A program made the translations under genes and the position numbers. Shown one piece after another: positions 54,065 through 62,932 of a DNA stretch of 64,000 bases. Below the pieces are notes generated by a model. It was not told the DNA's origin and searched no databases. It saw nothing but the letters and a program-made list of their open reading frames with translations. Source of the stretch: Chloroflexota bacterium (lineage in GTDB: Bacteria; Chloroflexota; Anaerolineae; Aggregatilineales; UBA2796); contig JAJPHV010000017.1 in the NCBI GenBank assembly GCA_021325095.1, positions 1 to 64,000 of the forward strand, read 5' to 3'. The stretch's first letter is position 1; each line of letters starts with the position of its first letter.

Positions 54065-54186
54065 ACTCTTAGCCGTCTCTCATCCAAATCCGGGAACTTA
54101 TTCATCAGCCAGAGCGTCATTGAAGTTGGCAGCCAGCGTGCCTGGCTGTCTGTAATCTACCCTGGTTTGAGAAAAGGTGCTCCCTC

Positions 54187-54927
54187 ATGAAAAATGTGAC
54201 TCGAAGGTTGCCCGTTGCGATCCTGGCGGCAAGCCTATTGCTGCTGACCAGTAATGTCCTGCCCGGCGTTATGCTTGTTAACGCGCAGACCCAAACGCCA
54301 TCCGTGCGTACCATCGCCGTCGTCGGCATGGGAACCGTCTACACCGCGCCGGATATTGCCTATCTGCACCTCGGCGTCAACGTGCAAAACCCGGACCTGG
54401 CCGCCGCCCTCAAGGAAGCGGACACGAAGATGAACGCTATCGTGCAGGCGCTAAAGAATGCGGGCGTTGCCGAGGCGGACATCCAGACGGTGCAGTACAA
54501 TGTCTTCCTGGATAACCCGATGGGTGGCCCGCAGCCCGCCGACGCGCAACAGATCTACCGCGCCGTAAACATTGCGCGTGTCACAGTGCGCACCACTTCA
54601 AAGGTGGGCGATCTGCTGAACGCGGCGGTGAAGGCGGGCGCAAACCAGATCAACAACGTCGAGTTTGGCGTCAAGGACACCAAAGCCAGTGAGTCCGCAG
54701 CCCGCAAAGCCGCGCTTGAGGATGCCAGAACCCGCGCGACGGAACTGGCGGCCAATATGGGGGGCACGCTGGGCCAGATTATCTCCATTGAGGAGGGCAA
54801 TGCCATCGGCACGTTCCCACGCCCGTTCGCAGCAGGAGCGGGGGGTGGCGGTGGCGGCGGCCCGGCCATTTCCGGCGGATCGTTGCAGGTCAGCGTGAAT
54901 TTGCTGGTAACGTTTGAGGTGAAGTGA
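54187..54927 (+). CDS. Secreted SIMPL/DUF541-domain protein
   Basis: The 246-residue protein has a signal peptide (RLPVAILAASLLLLTSNVLP, cut near NAQ) and one SIMPL domain (VVGMGTVYTAPDIAYLHLGV, ALKEADTKMNAIVQAL, DIQTVQYNVFLDN, IARVTVRTTSKVGDLLNAAV, KASESAARKAALEDARTRAT). SIMPL proteins are extracytoplasmic and often associated with stress, but have no assigned reaction. A glycine-rich stretch (AGAGGGGGGGP) near the C-terminus precedes a last strand. It follows the nucleoside hydrolase with a 122-base gap and looks monocistronic, ending in a palindromic repeat. Confidence 0.82.
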   Translation: MKNVTRRLPVAILAASLLLLTSNVLPGVMLVNAQTQTPSVRTIAVVGMGTVYTAPDIAYLHLGVNVQNPDLAAALKEADTKMNAIVQALKNAGVAEADIQTVQYNVFLDNPMGGPQPADAQQIYRAVNIARVTVRTTSKVGDLLNAAVKAGANQINNVEFGVKDTKASESAARKAALEDARTRATELAANMGGTLGQIISIEEGNAIGTFPRPFAAGAGGGGGGGPAISGGSLQVSVNLLVTFEVK

Positions 54928-54931
54928 GATT

Positions 54932-55028
54932 TACCTCACCCCCTGACCCCCTCTCTGCGCAGCGGAGAGGGGGAACTGGCGGATGCAGACTCCCCCCTCC
55001 ACCCTGTGGAGAGGGGCCGGGGGTGAGG
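54932..55028. repeat. C-rich palindromic repeat, copy 6 (two-hairpin form)
   Basis: CCTCACCCCCTGACCCCCTC, inner hairpin CCCCCTCTCtgcgcagcGGAGAGGGGG, spacer, then CTCCACCCTGTGGAG followed by AGGGGCCGGGGGTGAGG. The outer ends pair (CCTCACCCCC with GGGGGTGAGG). It lies between the SIMPL gene and the end of the large regulator. Confidence 0.85.
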
Positions 55029-55042
55029 CTAGTGTCTACTCT

Positions 55043-58000
55043 CTATCGCCGCCCCTGTTCCGGCCAGTGGGTGCGCAGCGTATCTTGCAGACGGCGGTGT
55101 TCGGCATGAATGGAGAGCTTTTTGCACATGCTCAGGCTCTCGTCCATCAGGGCGCGGGCGGCCTGCTGGTCGCCGTTCTGGCAGCGACCCAGGAGCGCTG
55201 TGATGTAGGCCCGCCGCGTCGAAATGCCGAGCAGCACGAATGAATCCTGATCAAACTGGTGCATGGCGCGATCAAGCAGGCTGACAGCACGCGAATAGTC
55301 TTTGCTGGCAGCGGCCAACCGTCCGCGCAGCCGGTCATAGAACGCCTGAGTTGGCATGGTGGTGCTGTTGTCGTTGAACTTGCCCTGCTTGACAAGCTGG
55401 TGCAGCCGGATGCTGGCTTCCTCGGCGAAATTGCCTTCCAGCAGATAATCGATGAAGAGCATCATACATTCGAGGTTCTGCGTGGGCAGTGCCTCGCGCA
55501 TCGTCTCCAGGCCGCCGAGCATATCACCCGACTCAAACTGCCAGCGTCCCAACCAGAAACGGGGCGGCAATTCCGGCGGGGCCAGGCTTTCCGGCGCGTC
55601 CTCAATGGCCCGGATCGCCTCCTGCCAGCGGGCTTGCGCGGCGCAGCATTCAGAGAGCGTGATGTAGGGAAGCACCTGCACCATGTCGCTGCCGCGCGGT
55701 GCATTGTTCACCGCCTCGACAGCAAAATACTCGCCGTCGGCGGGCTGCCCCAGATGGTAGTATAGGTCGGCCAGGTAGTTGCAGGTCAGAATCTGCTCGT
55801 CGGGCGGCGGCTCCTCAAGCTGGCTGAAATACGATAGCGCCTGCTGGAAGGCTGCCAGCGCGTCAGTAAGCTGCTGGTTGTTGCGCAGGTACAAGCCCAT
55901 CTCAAAATGGATGTGCGCCAGCGTTTCAATATCCTGTAGCTGTTTGGCGAGCGAACGGGCGCGCTCGAACAACTCGTCACAGTTCTGACCCTGCCCGGCA
56001 GCATGGTGGTTGGCGGCATACAAGGCGCGCCTCAGGTAGACACTTGGCAGCAGGGGGTGTTTCGGGTTGTCGCGCTCCAAAAGGCTCTGCGCATCCCGGT
56101 AATAGGCATCTTCCTGGGTCGTGCCTGTATGCTGGATCGCCATGCGCAGCAGGACTGCTGCCGCCTCCGCAATGTCGCCCAGGTTCATCCACAGTTCGTA
56201 GGCGCGTTCCAGCAGCACCTTGCAGCGCGAATCTTCGGGGTTGAGCTGGTAGAGCACATCCTGTTGCTCGACCAGCAGGCTTGCCACCTGTTCAGGCGAG
56301 TCGCGTTCGTTCAAGAGATCGAGGATCGCGCCAATGGTCTCGGAGACCTCATTGAGCGCGTGGTTGCGGTAAGCCCAGGCTTTGGCTTCCTCGTAGACGC
56401 CCAGGGCGCCCTGCGTCTGCGCACCCTTATCCATATGATAAGCACGGATGGTGAGCCAGGGGCCGCCAAGTTCGCTTTCCGCCACCAGCGCCGCTGCCAC
56501 CTGGCGGTGCAGCGCGGCTCGTTGCGCCTTGGGGATCGCCTGATAGATGATCTCACGGAGCGCCGGGTGACAGATTTCCAGACCCTTGCCGAGAAAGCCC
56601 GAATCGCGCAGCGTCTCGAGCAGACCAGGGTTGGGCGAGGGTGTCAGCGATTTCATCACCCCTGGAACCAGCGGATCGCCCGCAACGGCGATGAGATGCA
56701 GCAATTCCTGAGCATCGCCGGGCAGGCTGCGCACCCGCTGCAACACCAGCTCGCGCAGCGTCCAGGGCATGTGCTCTTGCAATGCCGCCGCCGTTACTCC
56801 CCAATGCCCCTGCGGATCGGCCACCAACCCGCGCCGGTCAATCAGGGCGCGGATGATGTGCTGCAAAAACAACGGGTTGCCTTTGGCCCGCTCCAGAATG
56901 CCCGCCTGAAGGGGGTCGGGCAGTTCATCGACATCGAGCACAGCATGGAGCAGTGCCAACGAGTCGTCGTCTTCGATAGGTTCCAGGCCCAGATACATAT
57001 AGCGGTTCAGGCCAAGTTTCTTGGAGAGCCTGTTGATCGTGGCGGTGGCGGGCTGGTTATACAAAGGTTGAGTGACCAGTATCCACACCAGCGGGAAATG
57101 CTGGAACGAGTCGACCAGCGCCTCGAGCAGTTCCAGCGACGACGAATCGAGCGCCTGTGCCTCCTCAAACACGATCACAGTAGGCCGGTTGTGAACCATC
57201 TCGCTGAGGAGCACTTGCCACGCCTCGATGGTCTGGCGGGCGATCCGCTCCGGGTCGCTATCGTCCAGCGGTGCAAGCCCGATCTGGTTTGCCAGGAAGG
57301 GGTAGCAGTCGGCGGCAATGCCCCGTGCGTTCAGCCAATCGCGGAGCGCTTTTTCGATGCTGCGCTGCGAGCTGCACGGGTCGGCCCCGACGAGGCGCAG
57401 CAGCAGATCCACCCACGCGCCGTAAATCATCTTCACCGGAGCAATGTTGCAGCGCACGTCCAACCATTGGATGACAGGCGCGGCTGCTCGCACCTCCTCC
57501 ACCAGCCGGGTCTTGCCCAAACCCGACTCACCCGCCAGGACAATCACTCCTCCTTCACTGAGCTGCTCGATCTGGTGCAGGATGGTGCGCATCTCGGTGT
57601 GGCGGCCCAGGAATGGGATTTCGAGCGAAACGCCGCGCCGTTGGATCTGCGACGCTTTGCGGGCGTCGATCAGCCGATAGGTCTGGATACGCTTCTGCCC
57701 AAGCTCAACAACGGCCCCGGTCTGGAAGGCGAAGCCGTCGTTCAGGTAGGTATGAATCTGCTGGCTGACCAGGATGGTGTTGGGCGGCGCGTACTGGGAG
57801 AGCACGCCCGCGATGTCCACCGTACCCGTTTCACCTTTGGGTTGAGCCGTGCCCGGCTCCAGCGTGCCGATATTTAATCCGGCGCGAAACGTGATCCCAC
57901 CATGACCGGATTTTTCGCGCTCTGTCGAGAAGTCGAGGATTTGCTGGCGCATTTCCAGCGCTGCATGAGCGGCACGAGCCGGATCGTCAGCCCCACCGCT

Positions 58001-58336
58001 GAACAAGGCGACCAGGTAATTGCCGCGCACCCCCTGCACGGTGCCGCCATACAGCCGGACCGTTTCGGCGACCAGATTGAAGCCGTGATCGAGCACTTTC
58101 AAACCCCGGCTGGGGTCTTTGTCTCGGGTGATGAGGTTTGCCACCAGGCAGGTCATCAGGCGCGGCACGCGACCTTCCTCGCGGCGTTGGAGCGCGGCTT
58201 CGACCTGTGCCAGTTGTGCGCGCAACGCAACCAGCGACGCCTCGACTACCGCGTCCCCCAGTGTGGAGCGCTGGCTTTCGAGGGCCGCAATCGCCTGCTT
58301 CAAGACCTCGGCCTGGTTAGAGGACAATTCGTTCAT
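55043..58336 (-). CDS. Large regulator: degenerate adenylate/guanylate cyclase-like domain, AAA/STAND ATPase and TPR repeats
   Basis: The 1097-residue protein resembles the cyclase-AAA-TPR proteins of Chloroflexota and Actinobacteria. Residues 58-225 follow the class III cyclase fold, but the two metal-binding Asp positions are Asn67 (LVANLIT) and Asn106 (VRGNYLVALF), so catalysis is unlikely. Residues 240-560 are a STAND-type ATPase: FLGRHTEMRTILHQIEQL, Walker A GESGLGKT (269-276), Walker B VIVFEEAQALDSSS. The remaining 500 residues are TPR-like helices, with DDPHSHRA-type motifs weakly visible. No DNA-binding domain is recognised, so it may regulate by protein contact or have a fold I do not see. 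It is alone on the minus strand. Confidence 0.8.
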   Translation of the reverse strand: MNELSSNQAEVLKQAIAALESQRSTLGDAVVEASLVALRAQLAQVEAALQRREEGRVPRLMTCLVANLITRDKDPSRGLKVLDHGFNLVAETVRLYGGTVQGVRGNYLVALFSGGADDPARAAHAALEMRQQILDFSTEREKSGHGGITFRAGLNIGTLEPGTAQPKGETGTVDIAGVLSQYAPPNTILVSQQIHTYLNDGFAFQTGAVVELGQKRIQTYRLIDARKASQIQRRGVSLEIPFLGRHTEMRTILHQIEQLSEGGVIVLAGESGLGKTRLVEEVRAAAPVIQWLDVRCNIAPVKMIYGAWVDLLLRLVGADPCSSQRSIEKALRDWLNARGIAADCYPFLANQIGLAPLDDSDPERIARQTIEAWQVLLSEMVHNRPTVIVFEEAQALDSSSLELLEALVDSFQHFPLVWILVTQPLYNQPATATINRLSKKLGLNRYMYLGLEPIEDDDSLALLHAVLDVDELPDPLQAGILERAKGNPLFLQHIIRALIDRRGLVADPQGHWGVTAAALQEHMPWTLRELVLQRVRSLPGDAQELLHLIAVAGDPLVPGVMKSLTPSPNPGLLETLRDSGFLGKGLEICHPALREIIYQAIPKAQRAALHRQVAAALVAESELGGPWLTIRAYHMDKGAQTQGALGVYEEAKAWAYRNHALNEVSETIGAILDLLNERDSPEQVASLLVEQQDVLYQLNPEDSRCKVLLERAYELWMNLGDIAEAAAVLLRMAIQHTGTTQEDAYYRDAQSLLERDNPKHPLLPSVYLRRALYAANHHAAGQGQNCDELFERARSLAKQLQDIETLAHIHFEMGLYLRNNQQLTDALAAFQQALSYFSQLEEPPPDEQILTCNYLADLYYHLGQPADGEYFAVEAVNNAPRGSDMVQVLPYITLSECCAAQARWQEAIRAIEDAPESLAPPELPPRFWLGRWQFESGDMLGGLETMREALPTQNLECMMLFIDYLLEGNFAEEASIRLHQLVKQGKFNDNSTTMPTQAFYDRLRGRLAAASKDYSRAVSLLDRAMHQFDQDSFVLLGISTRRAYITALLGRCQNGDQQAARALMDESLSMCKKLSIHAEHRRLQDTLRTHWPEQGRR

Positions 58337-58555
58337 TTAGCACGCTGCCAAACTGGCCGAACTGCGTTGTGGACGGACTGCGCTGGCGTGCTAGATAGGC
58401 CAGGGTGCGCAACTATGAAGCTATTAGTATTGTCGCGCTACCAATTGACCATCTCTCACCCTGTTAAGGGCTTATTATAAACATTTTACGACTGCGCGCC
58501 ACTTTCATTAACACGCCAGATTACAGATGTTAGCGGTTCGACGCCAATCGCCCTG

Positions 58556-59002
58556 TCAATGTGCGCCCAGAACAGCCCGCAGCAAGGTATTGATCATGTC
58601 GGCCAGGCTGGGGCTGCTCACAATGGCCGCGATGATCAGCAAGATCACCAGGAACGTTCGCAAATTGGCCTGCAAGAATAGCCGGATGCCTTGCTTATTG
58701 TGGTGCAGCACAATGACCGTATCACGGTATGGCGCATCACTGCCGAAATTGGTGTGGCTGAATGGGCGCTGGTAGCTTGCACCCAGACCCGTTCCCGGAT
58801 AGCCGAAATCGGGCGCGCCTTCAGCCGCATCTTCAAAAATCTCCTGATAGCGCTGATCACCGGTATATTTGCCGAAGCCGCGCGGTGTTGAGTGCGACAG
58901 AATCTCGGCTGCGGCATCGTTGATGATTTCAATTCGAGGCTGTTCCGGTTTGCGGCCCGAATTGCCTGATGTTCCGGGTGTGCTTGACGACGTATTTGAC
59001 AT
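58556..59002 (-). CDS. Tail-anchored small protein, unknown function
   Basis: The 148-residue protein (ATG at 59002) is not recognised. The first 110 residues are polar, Ser/Thr/Pro/Gly-rich then acidic-basic (RGFGKYTGDQRYQEIFEDAA), and probably poorly ordered. One C-terminal membrane helix (NLRTFLVILLIIAAIVSSPS) makes it a tail-anchored protein with the N-terminus in the cytoplasm. The open frame extends to 59071 but overlaps the upstream gene. It follows the unknown gene at 59061-59549 closely and they likely form an operon. Confidence 0.5.
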   Translation of the reverse strand: MSNTSSSTPGTSGNSGRKPEQPRIEIINDAAAEILSHSTPRGFGKYTGDQRYQEIFEDAAEGAPDFGYPGTGLGASYQRPFSHTNFGSDAPYRDTVIVLHHNKQGIRLFLQANLRTFLVILLIIAAIVSSPSLADMINTLLRAVLGAH

Positions 59003-59060
59003 AGCCCTTAGCGCTCCGTAGGCGCGTGCTTCAGGAACCCCAACGAGACGAAAGTAGCGA

Positions 59061-59549
59061 CTAGCGGGCAAAAACAGCCGTTAGTTTTGAAAGCCAGCGC
59101 TTCCAGGATGGCGTTTGACTCTTGCGCCGGGGATGTTGTATCTTCATGTCACCGATGGCGTCCATGATGATCTGTAAGGCCCGGCCATCGCGGATCGCCT
59201 CGGCAGGATCGACATTATCGCGGTTGCGTACCAGGTATGCGACCAGCACGTCGCTCTCTGGCCTGTTTTGCACAGAGACGAGATGCCAGCCTTCATATAC
59301 AGTGACCGTTTGCAGCAGCAACTGGCGCTGCTCCATGTCGGTCAGGCGTTCCGGGTAGTGCCCGGCCATCGTCGATGTGTTTGCCGTGTTTTTCGGCACG
59401 GAGTTCGTGCTGAAACGCTCGACCACATGTTCAATGGGCGAAGTGTCGGGCGCAGTCGCGGGTTGTTCAACACGATCCCGAACGACTTGCTTGAGGCGTG
59501 ATTTCGCGGTAAATGCCGAGTTCTGTCGCGCAGTTTGTAGTGTAGCCAT
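59061..59549 (-). CDS. Small soluble protein, unknown function
   Basis: The 162-residue protein is not recognised. The N-terminal third is basic and Ser/Thr-rich; the middle segment ERLTDMEQRQLLLQTVTVYE then GWHLVSVQN looks like a short alpha/beta domain, followed by DPAEAIRDGRALQIIMDAIG and a basic tail (RRKSQTPSWKRWLSKLTAVF). No membrane segment or signal is present. The Lys/Arg-rich ends suggest nucleic acid or membrane-surface contact. It is upstream of the tail-anchored protein and likely co-transcribed. The pair has no neighbour that hints at a role. Confidence 0.5.
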   Translation of the reverse strand: MATLQTARQNSAFTAKSRLKQVVRDRVEQPATAPDTSPIEHVVERFSTNSVPKNTANTSTMAGHYPERLTDMEQRQLLLQTVTVYEGWHLVSVQNRPESDVLVAYLVRNRDNVDPAEAIRDGRALQIIMDAIGDMKIQHPRRKSQTPSWKRWLSKLTAVFAR

Positions 59550-59873
59550 CGACGCCGCTCTTTTGTGTAGGCCAGGAATGAAGGATATTCCGGCAGTGTA
59601 TAAAAGTTATAAATCAGTATATTCATCTGGGTGCTACTGTGTCTATAAACATTTGTAAATACTAACGCAACTCGTTTTCCGCGCGTAATTTTTGCGAACA
59701 CCTGTGCTTTTCCGACAATCTTCGGTTAAAATGGGGGTATGTAGCTTCAGATTCGCCCTTCTTAACGATCTGCTTAGTTACTCTGTGAAAATAACGGGAG
59801 TAATCGGAACAGATGGCTTGCCACCTTCCCGCGTAGGCCAGGGAGGGCGGCGAGCCATTGGCATTGCGCAAGA
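59550..59873. other. Gap without a supported gene
   Basis: About 320 bases, AT-rich in the middle (59581-59680). This could hold the promoter of the 59549 gene on the minus strand; the run TTATAACTTTTATACAC on that strand offers -10-like hexamers but no clear -35. No gene or RNA feature is seen. Confidence 0.4.
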
Positions 59874-60542
59874 CTATTTCAGCGTCAGCAGATACGCCAC
59901 CAGATCGTTGACCTGTTCGGGTGTCAGGTGTTTGGCGTAGTCCTGGAACATCAAGCTGACGCCATTGACCGAGAACACATGCCCCTCGGCATTGGGCACC
60001 AGATAATCGTTGGGATTCAGGATGGACGTGCGGAGATAGGTAGGTACATCCTGGCCCTTTTGTTGTGCGTGCATCCCACCGTGCGTGGCGACCCCCTGTA
60101 AAGACGGGCCTACTTTCACATCTGCCGTATCGACGTTGTGGCAGGTCGAGCAGGCCGGGACCGCCGGGTCGCCCGTGCCATTTTTGAACAATGCCTCTCC
60201 TTTAGCCGGATCGCCAGAAACAGCCTGTGCAGACTGAGTTGCTATTCCGGGCATGTTCATGGTGGCGGTGGCAGGCAGGCTGGTGGGCGAGGCCGGAATG
60301 CGCGTGGCTGTCGCCGGGGGCTTCGTCGGGGGGACAGTTGGCGGCACGGTGGACTGTACGGACACGGCGGTTGGGCCAGTGACGCCTGCTGCTCCACCCC
60401 GTTGGGTGGCTTCGATGACGGGGACACGGGTCGGGAGAGCCTGGGTCGGCACAAAGGTCGGAGCCTGCGTGGCTGGTGTGCCACAGGCTGCCAGCAGTCC
60501 CGCCAGGGCCACACAGAGCAGGACGCGCTCAGGTTTGAACAT
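59874..60542 (-). CDS. Lipoprotein c-type cytochrome with Pro/Thr-rich linker
   Basis: The 222-residue protein starts with a lipoprotein signal (VLLCVALAGLLAACG, lipobox LAAC), so it is anchored by its N-terminal Cys outside the membrane. A 70-residue Thr/Pro linker follows, like that of the kinase at 18692-22321. The C-terminal class I cytochrome domain has one heme site, CSTCH, with the likely Met ligand in VSLMFQDYAKHLTPEQ and the usual end LVAYLLTLK. It should carry electrons between a quinol-oxidising complex and an oxidase or other acceptor. Its neighbours are not respiratory genes. Confidence 0.88.
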   Translation of the reverse strand: MFKPERVLLCVALAGLLAACGTPATQAPTFVPTQALPTRVPVIEATQRGGAAGVTGPTAVSVQSTVPPTVPPTKPPATATRIPASPTSLPATATMNMPGIATQSAQAVSGDPAKGEALFKNGTGDPAVPACSTCHNVDTADVKVGPSLQGVATHGGMHAQQKGQDVPTYLRTSILNPNDYLVPNAEGHVFSVNGVSLMFQDYAKHLTPEQVNDLVAYLLTLK

Positions 60543-60693
60543 GGCGCATTAACCTTTCGTATGAGTTTTGCCAATTAACGCGGGTATGTCACAGAAACGT
60601 CTTGTGAAGATTATAGCAATCGAGAGCCGGAGTGCAATACCTGGCAGGATGGGCCGGCTCCTTTGCTCGACATATTTGTGGGGAAAGACGCTG

Positions 60694-61653
60694 CTACCTT
60701 TCGATGATGCGCAGCGTTGCGCCGTCCATCGAGGGCACAGTCACGCGGGTGGTCGCAGAAATGCCCATCACCGCATACACGGATTCCATCGCTTCCGCGA
60801 CGCGGCGGGCCACGTTGGTGGTCGTGCAAATCGAACACAGCGTCGGGCCTGCGCCGCTGATCACTGTGCCAAGTGCGCCCGTCTTGCGGGCCGCTTCGCG
60901 CACTTCTTTGAGGCCGGGCATCAGGTGTTGGCGCGCTGGCTCAATCACGTAGTCGCGCTCCATGGCCTGTGCCATGAGCGGCACGTTCCCGGTGTGAATG
61001 GCGGACACCAGCAGCCCGACAGAGGACATCTGCCCGATCATATTGCCGAGCGGGATGGCTTTGGGCAGGACAGCGCGCGCATCGGCGGTGGGCACGGAAA
61101 CATCCGGCGTCACAAGCGCCAGTGCCAGGTTGGCGGGCGTCGGCAGCTTATAGATCGCGTCGGGCGTGAACCCGGTGATCAGGACAATACCGCCAAGCAG
61201 CGCCGGGGCTACGTTGTCGGCGTGACGCCCACTGACGGCGGCCTCGGCTTCCACACACGCCGGGAGGAGGTCCTGGCGGCGCAGCGAGTTGCCAAACAGC
61301 GCGTTGACAGCCACTGCCGCACCCACTGCACTGGCTGCGCTGCTGCCCAGCCCACTTTCGAGCGGCAGACCCTTTTGAATAGACAGGACGACGCCGCTGC
61401 TCTGAATCATCAACTGCTGTAGCACCAGCGCGGCGGCGATGCTGGCCGTATTCTTTTTGGGATCACGCGGCAGTTTGCCGCCGTCGCCGATGATCTGGTC
61501 GATGACGATTCCGGGTTCATCGACTCGCTCGGCATAAATCACGTCATAGGGTTCGGCCAGCGCCAACCCCAAAATATCGAACCCCGGCCCAAGATTGGCA
61601 ACAGTGGCCGGCGCGAAGACCTCGACGGATCGCGCCATCGGGAAAACGGGCAT
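60694..61653 (-). CDS. thrB: Homoserine kinase
   Basis: The 319-residue GHMP kinase converts homoserine to O-phosphohomoserine, the precursor of threonine and, in some lineages, methionine. Marks are FAPATVANLGPGFDILGLAL (motif 1), the ATP-binding glycine loop PLESGLGSSAASAVGAAVAV, VSGRHADNVAPALLGG with the His/Asp pair, and the C-terminal ISGAGPTLCSI (motif 3). It follows the cystathionine gamma-synthase by four bases and was probably transcribed with it. The M6 start (MARSVEV) is also possible. No threonine synthase or homoserine dehydrogenase gene is in the window. Confidence 0.93.
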   Translation of the reverse strand: MPVFPMARSVEVFAPATVANLGPGFDILGLALAEPYDVIYAERVDEPGIVIDQIIGDGGKLPRDPKKNTASIAAALVLQQLMIQSSGVVLSIQKGLPLESGLGSSAASAVGAAVAVNALFGNSLRRQDLLPACVEAEAAVSGRHADNVAPALLGGIVLITGFTPDAIYKLPTPANLALALVTPDVSVPTADARAVLPKAIPLGNMIGQMSSVGLLVSAIHTGNVPLMAQAMERDYVIEPARQHLMPGLKEVREAARKTGALGTVISGAGPTLCSICTTTNVARRVAEAMESVYAVMGISATTRVTVPSMDGATLRIIER

Positions 61654-61657
61654 TTGT

Positions 61658-62887
61658 TTATATGACCTCTAAGGCGTGCGCGAGATCCGCGATAATATCG
61701 GCGGTATCCTCGACTCCAATCGCAAAGCGAACCAGGTTATCTTTGATGCCGAGCGCCAGCCGCTCCTCGGTGGTCTTCTCGTAATACGACATCAGCGCAG
61801 GCTGCTCGATCAGGCTGTCCACGCCGCCCAGGCTGGGCGCCAGGTACGGGATTTGCAGCGCGTCAATGAAGCGGCTCGTATCTTCGAGCGTGCCGCGCAC
61901 TTCAAAGGACACTACACCGCCAAAGCCGGACATCTGCCGGACAGCAATCTCGTGATCGGGGTGCGAGGGCAGGCCAGGGTACCAGACCCGCTCGATCTTC
62001 GGGTGCGCTTCCAGGTACTGCGCGACGGCCAGCGCTGTCGCGTTCTGCTGTGCCACGCGCAGCCCCAGCGTTTTCAGGCCGCGCTCCAACAGGTAAGCGT
62101 TCTGCGGATCGACGATGCCGCCCAGCACCCCACGTGCATCGCGCAGCGCCGCGATCCGATCCCGGCGGCTCACGACGACCCCCGCCAGCAGGTCGTGATG
62201 CCCGCCCAGGTATTTGGTCGCGCTGTGGATCACGTAATCGATGCCGTACTTGAGCGGGTGCTGGTTGACCGGCGAGCCGAATGTGCTGTCGATCAGCGTG
62301 CGCACTTTGTGGCGTGCTGCGATCTGGGCAATGCGCTCCATGTCGGCGATGCGCAGGTACGGGTTGGTCGGGCTTTCGGAGATGATAAAGCGGGTGATCT
62401 TGGGCTGGATCGCTGCTTCCAGCGCCTCGTAGTCTCCCATTGGCACAACGCTGGTTTCGATGCCGAGCCGTTTCAGGAACGTCAGGCAGAACTGGCGGGT
62501 GCGCCGGTAACAGTCGTCGGTCATGACGATGTGCGTGCCCGTTGGCAGGCTCGCCAGCAACAGCGAGGTAATGGCCGCCATGCCAGATGAAAACAGCACC
62601 GCGTCGTCCGCGCCTTCAAGTGCGGCCACTTTGGCCTCCACCGAACGCACCGTCGGGTTGCCGTAGCGCCCGTATTCCTCACGGCCCTCAATGCCATTGC
62701 CCCACGTTTTTTGCTGCATGAAGTGAATCAGGTCAGCAGTATCGGCGAAAGCATAGGTGGCCGTCTGGATGATGGGCATCGGAATGGCCTGGTGAGCGCG
62801 CTCCCGGTCATCGCCGCCATGCACCGCCACTGTATTGATTCCAGGGGTCTGCGTTTCTGTCTTCTGATCAGTCGGTTGGGTCGTCAC
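61658..62887 (-). CDS. metB: Cystathionine gamma-synthase (plant-like) / Cys-Met metabolism PLP enzyme
   Basis: The PLP enzyme (409 residues from the GTG at 62887, AGAAGG ten bases upstream) joins an activated homoserine to cysteine, giving cystathionine. The PLP lysine is in HSATKYLGGHHDLLAGVVVS; RYGNPTVRSVEAKVAALEGA and SSGMAAITSLLLA are also present. The sequence is markedly like plant enzymes (MTDDCYRRTRQFC, RLGIETSVV, SESPTNPYLRIADMERIAQI, PYLAPSLGGVDSLIEQPALM), which use O-phosphohomoserine. The adjacent homoserine kinase fits that substrate. A longer start at 62944 (TTG) overlaps the predicted promoter and is less likely. It could also be a cystathionine lyase; the plant-like features argue against it. 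Confidence 0.85.
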   Translation of the reverse strand: MTTQPTDQKTETQTPGINTVAVHGGDDRERAHQAIPMPIIQTATYAFADTADLIHFMQQKTWGNGIEGREEYGRYGNPTVRSVEAKVAALEGADDAVLFSSGMAAITSLLLASLPTGTHIVMTDDCYRRTRQFCLTFLKRLGIETSVVPMGDYEALEAAIQPKITRFIISESPTNPYLRIADMERIAQIAARHKVRTLIDSTFGSPVNQHPLKYGIDYVIHSATKYLGGHHDLLAGVVVSRRDRIAALRDARGVLGGIVDPQNAYLLERGLKTLGLRVAQQNATALAVAQYLEAHPKIERVWYPGLPSHPDHEIAVRQMSGFGGVVSFEVRGTLEDTSRFIDALQIPYLAPSLGGVDSLIEQPALMSYYEKTTEERLALGIKDNLVRFAIGVEDTADIIADLAHALEVI

Positions 62888-62932
62888 GATCTGGTGGCCT
62901 TCTGGTCCATGCTTGCTGATTGCTGGCGTCAG

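Noticed and set aside
56003-57877. Plus-strand open frame of 624 codons
   Set aside because: Antisense to the large cyclase-like/AAA regulator, whose motifs are clear on the minus strand.
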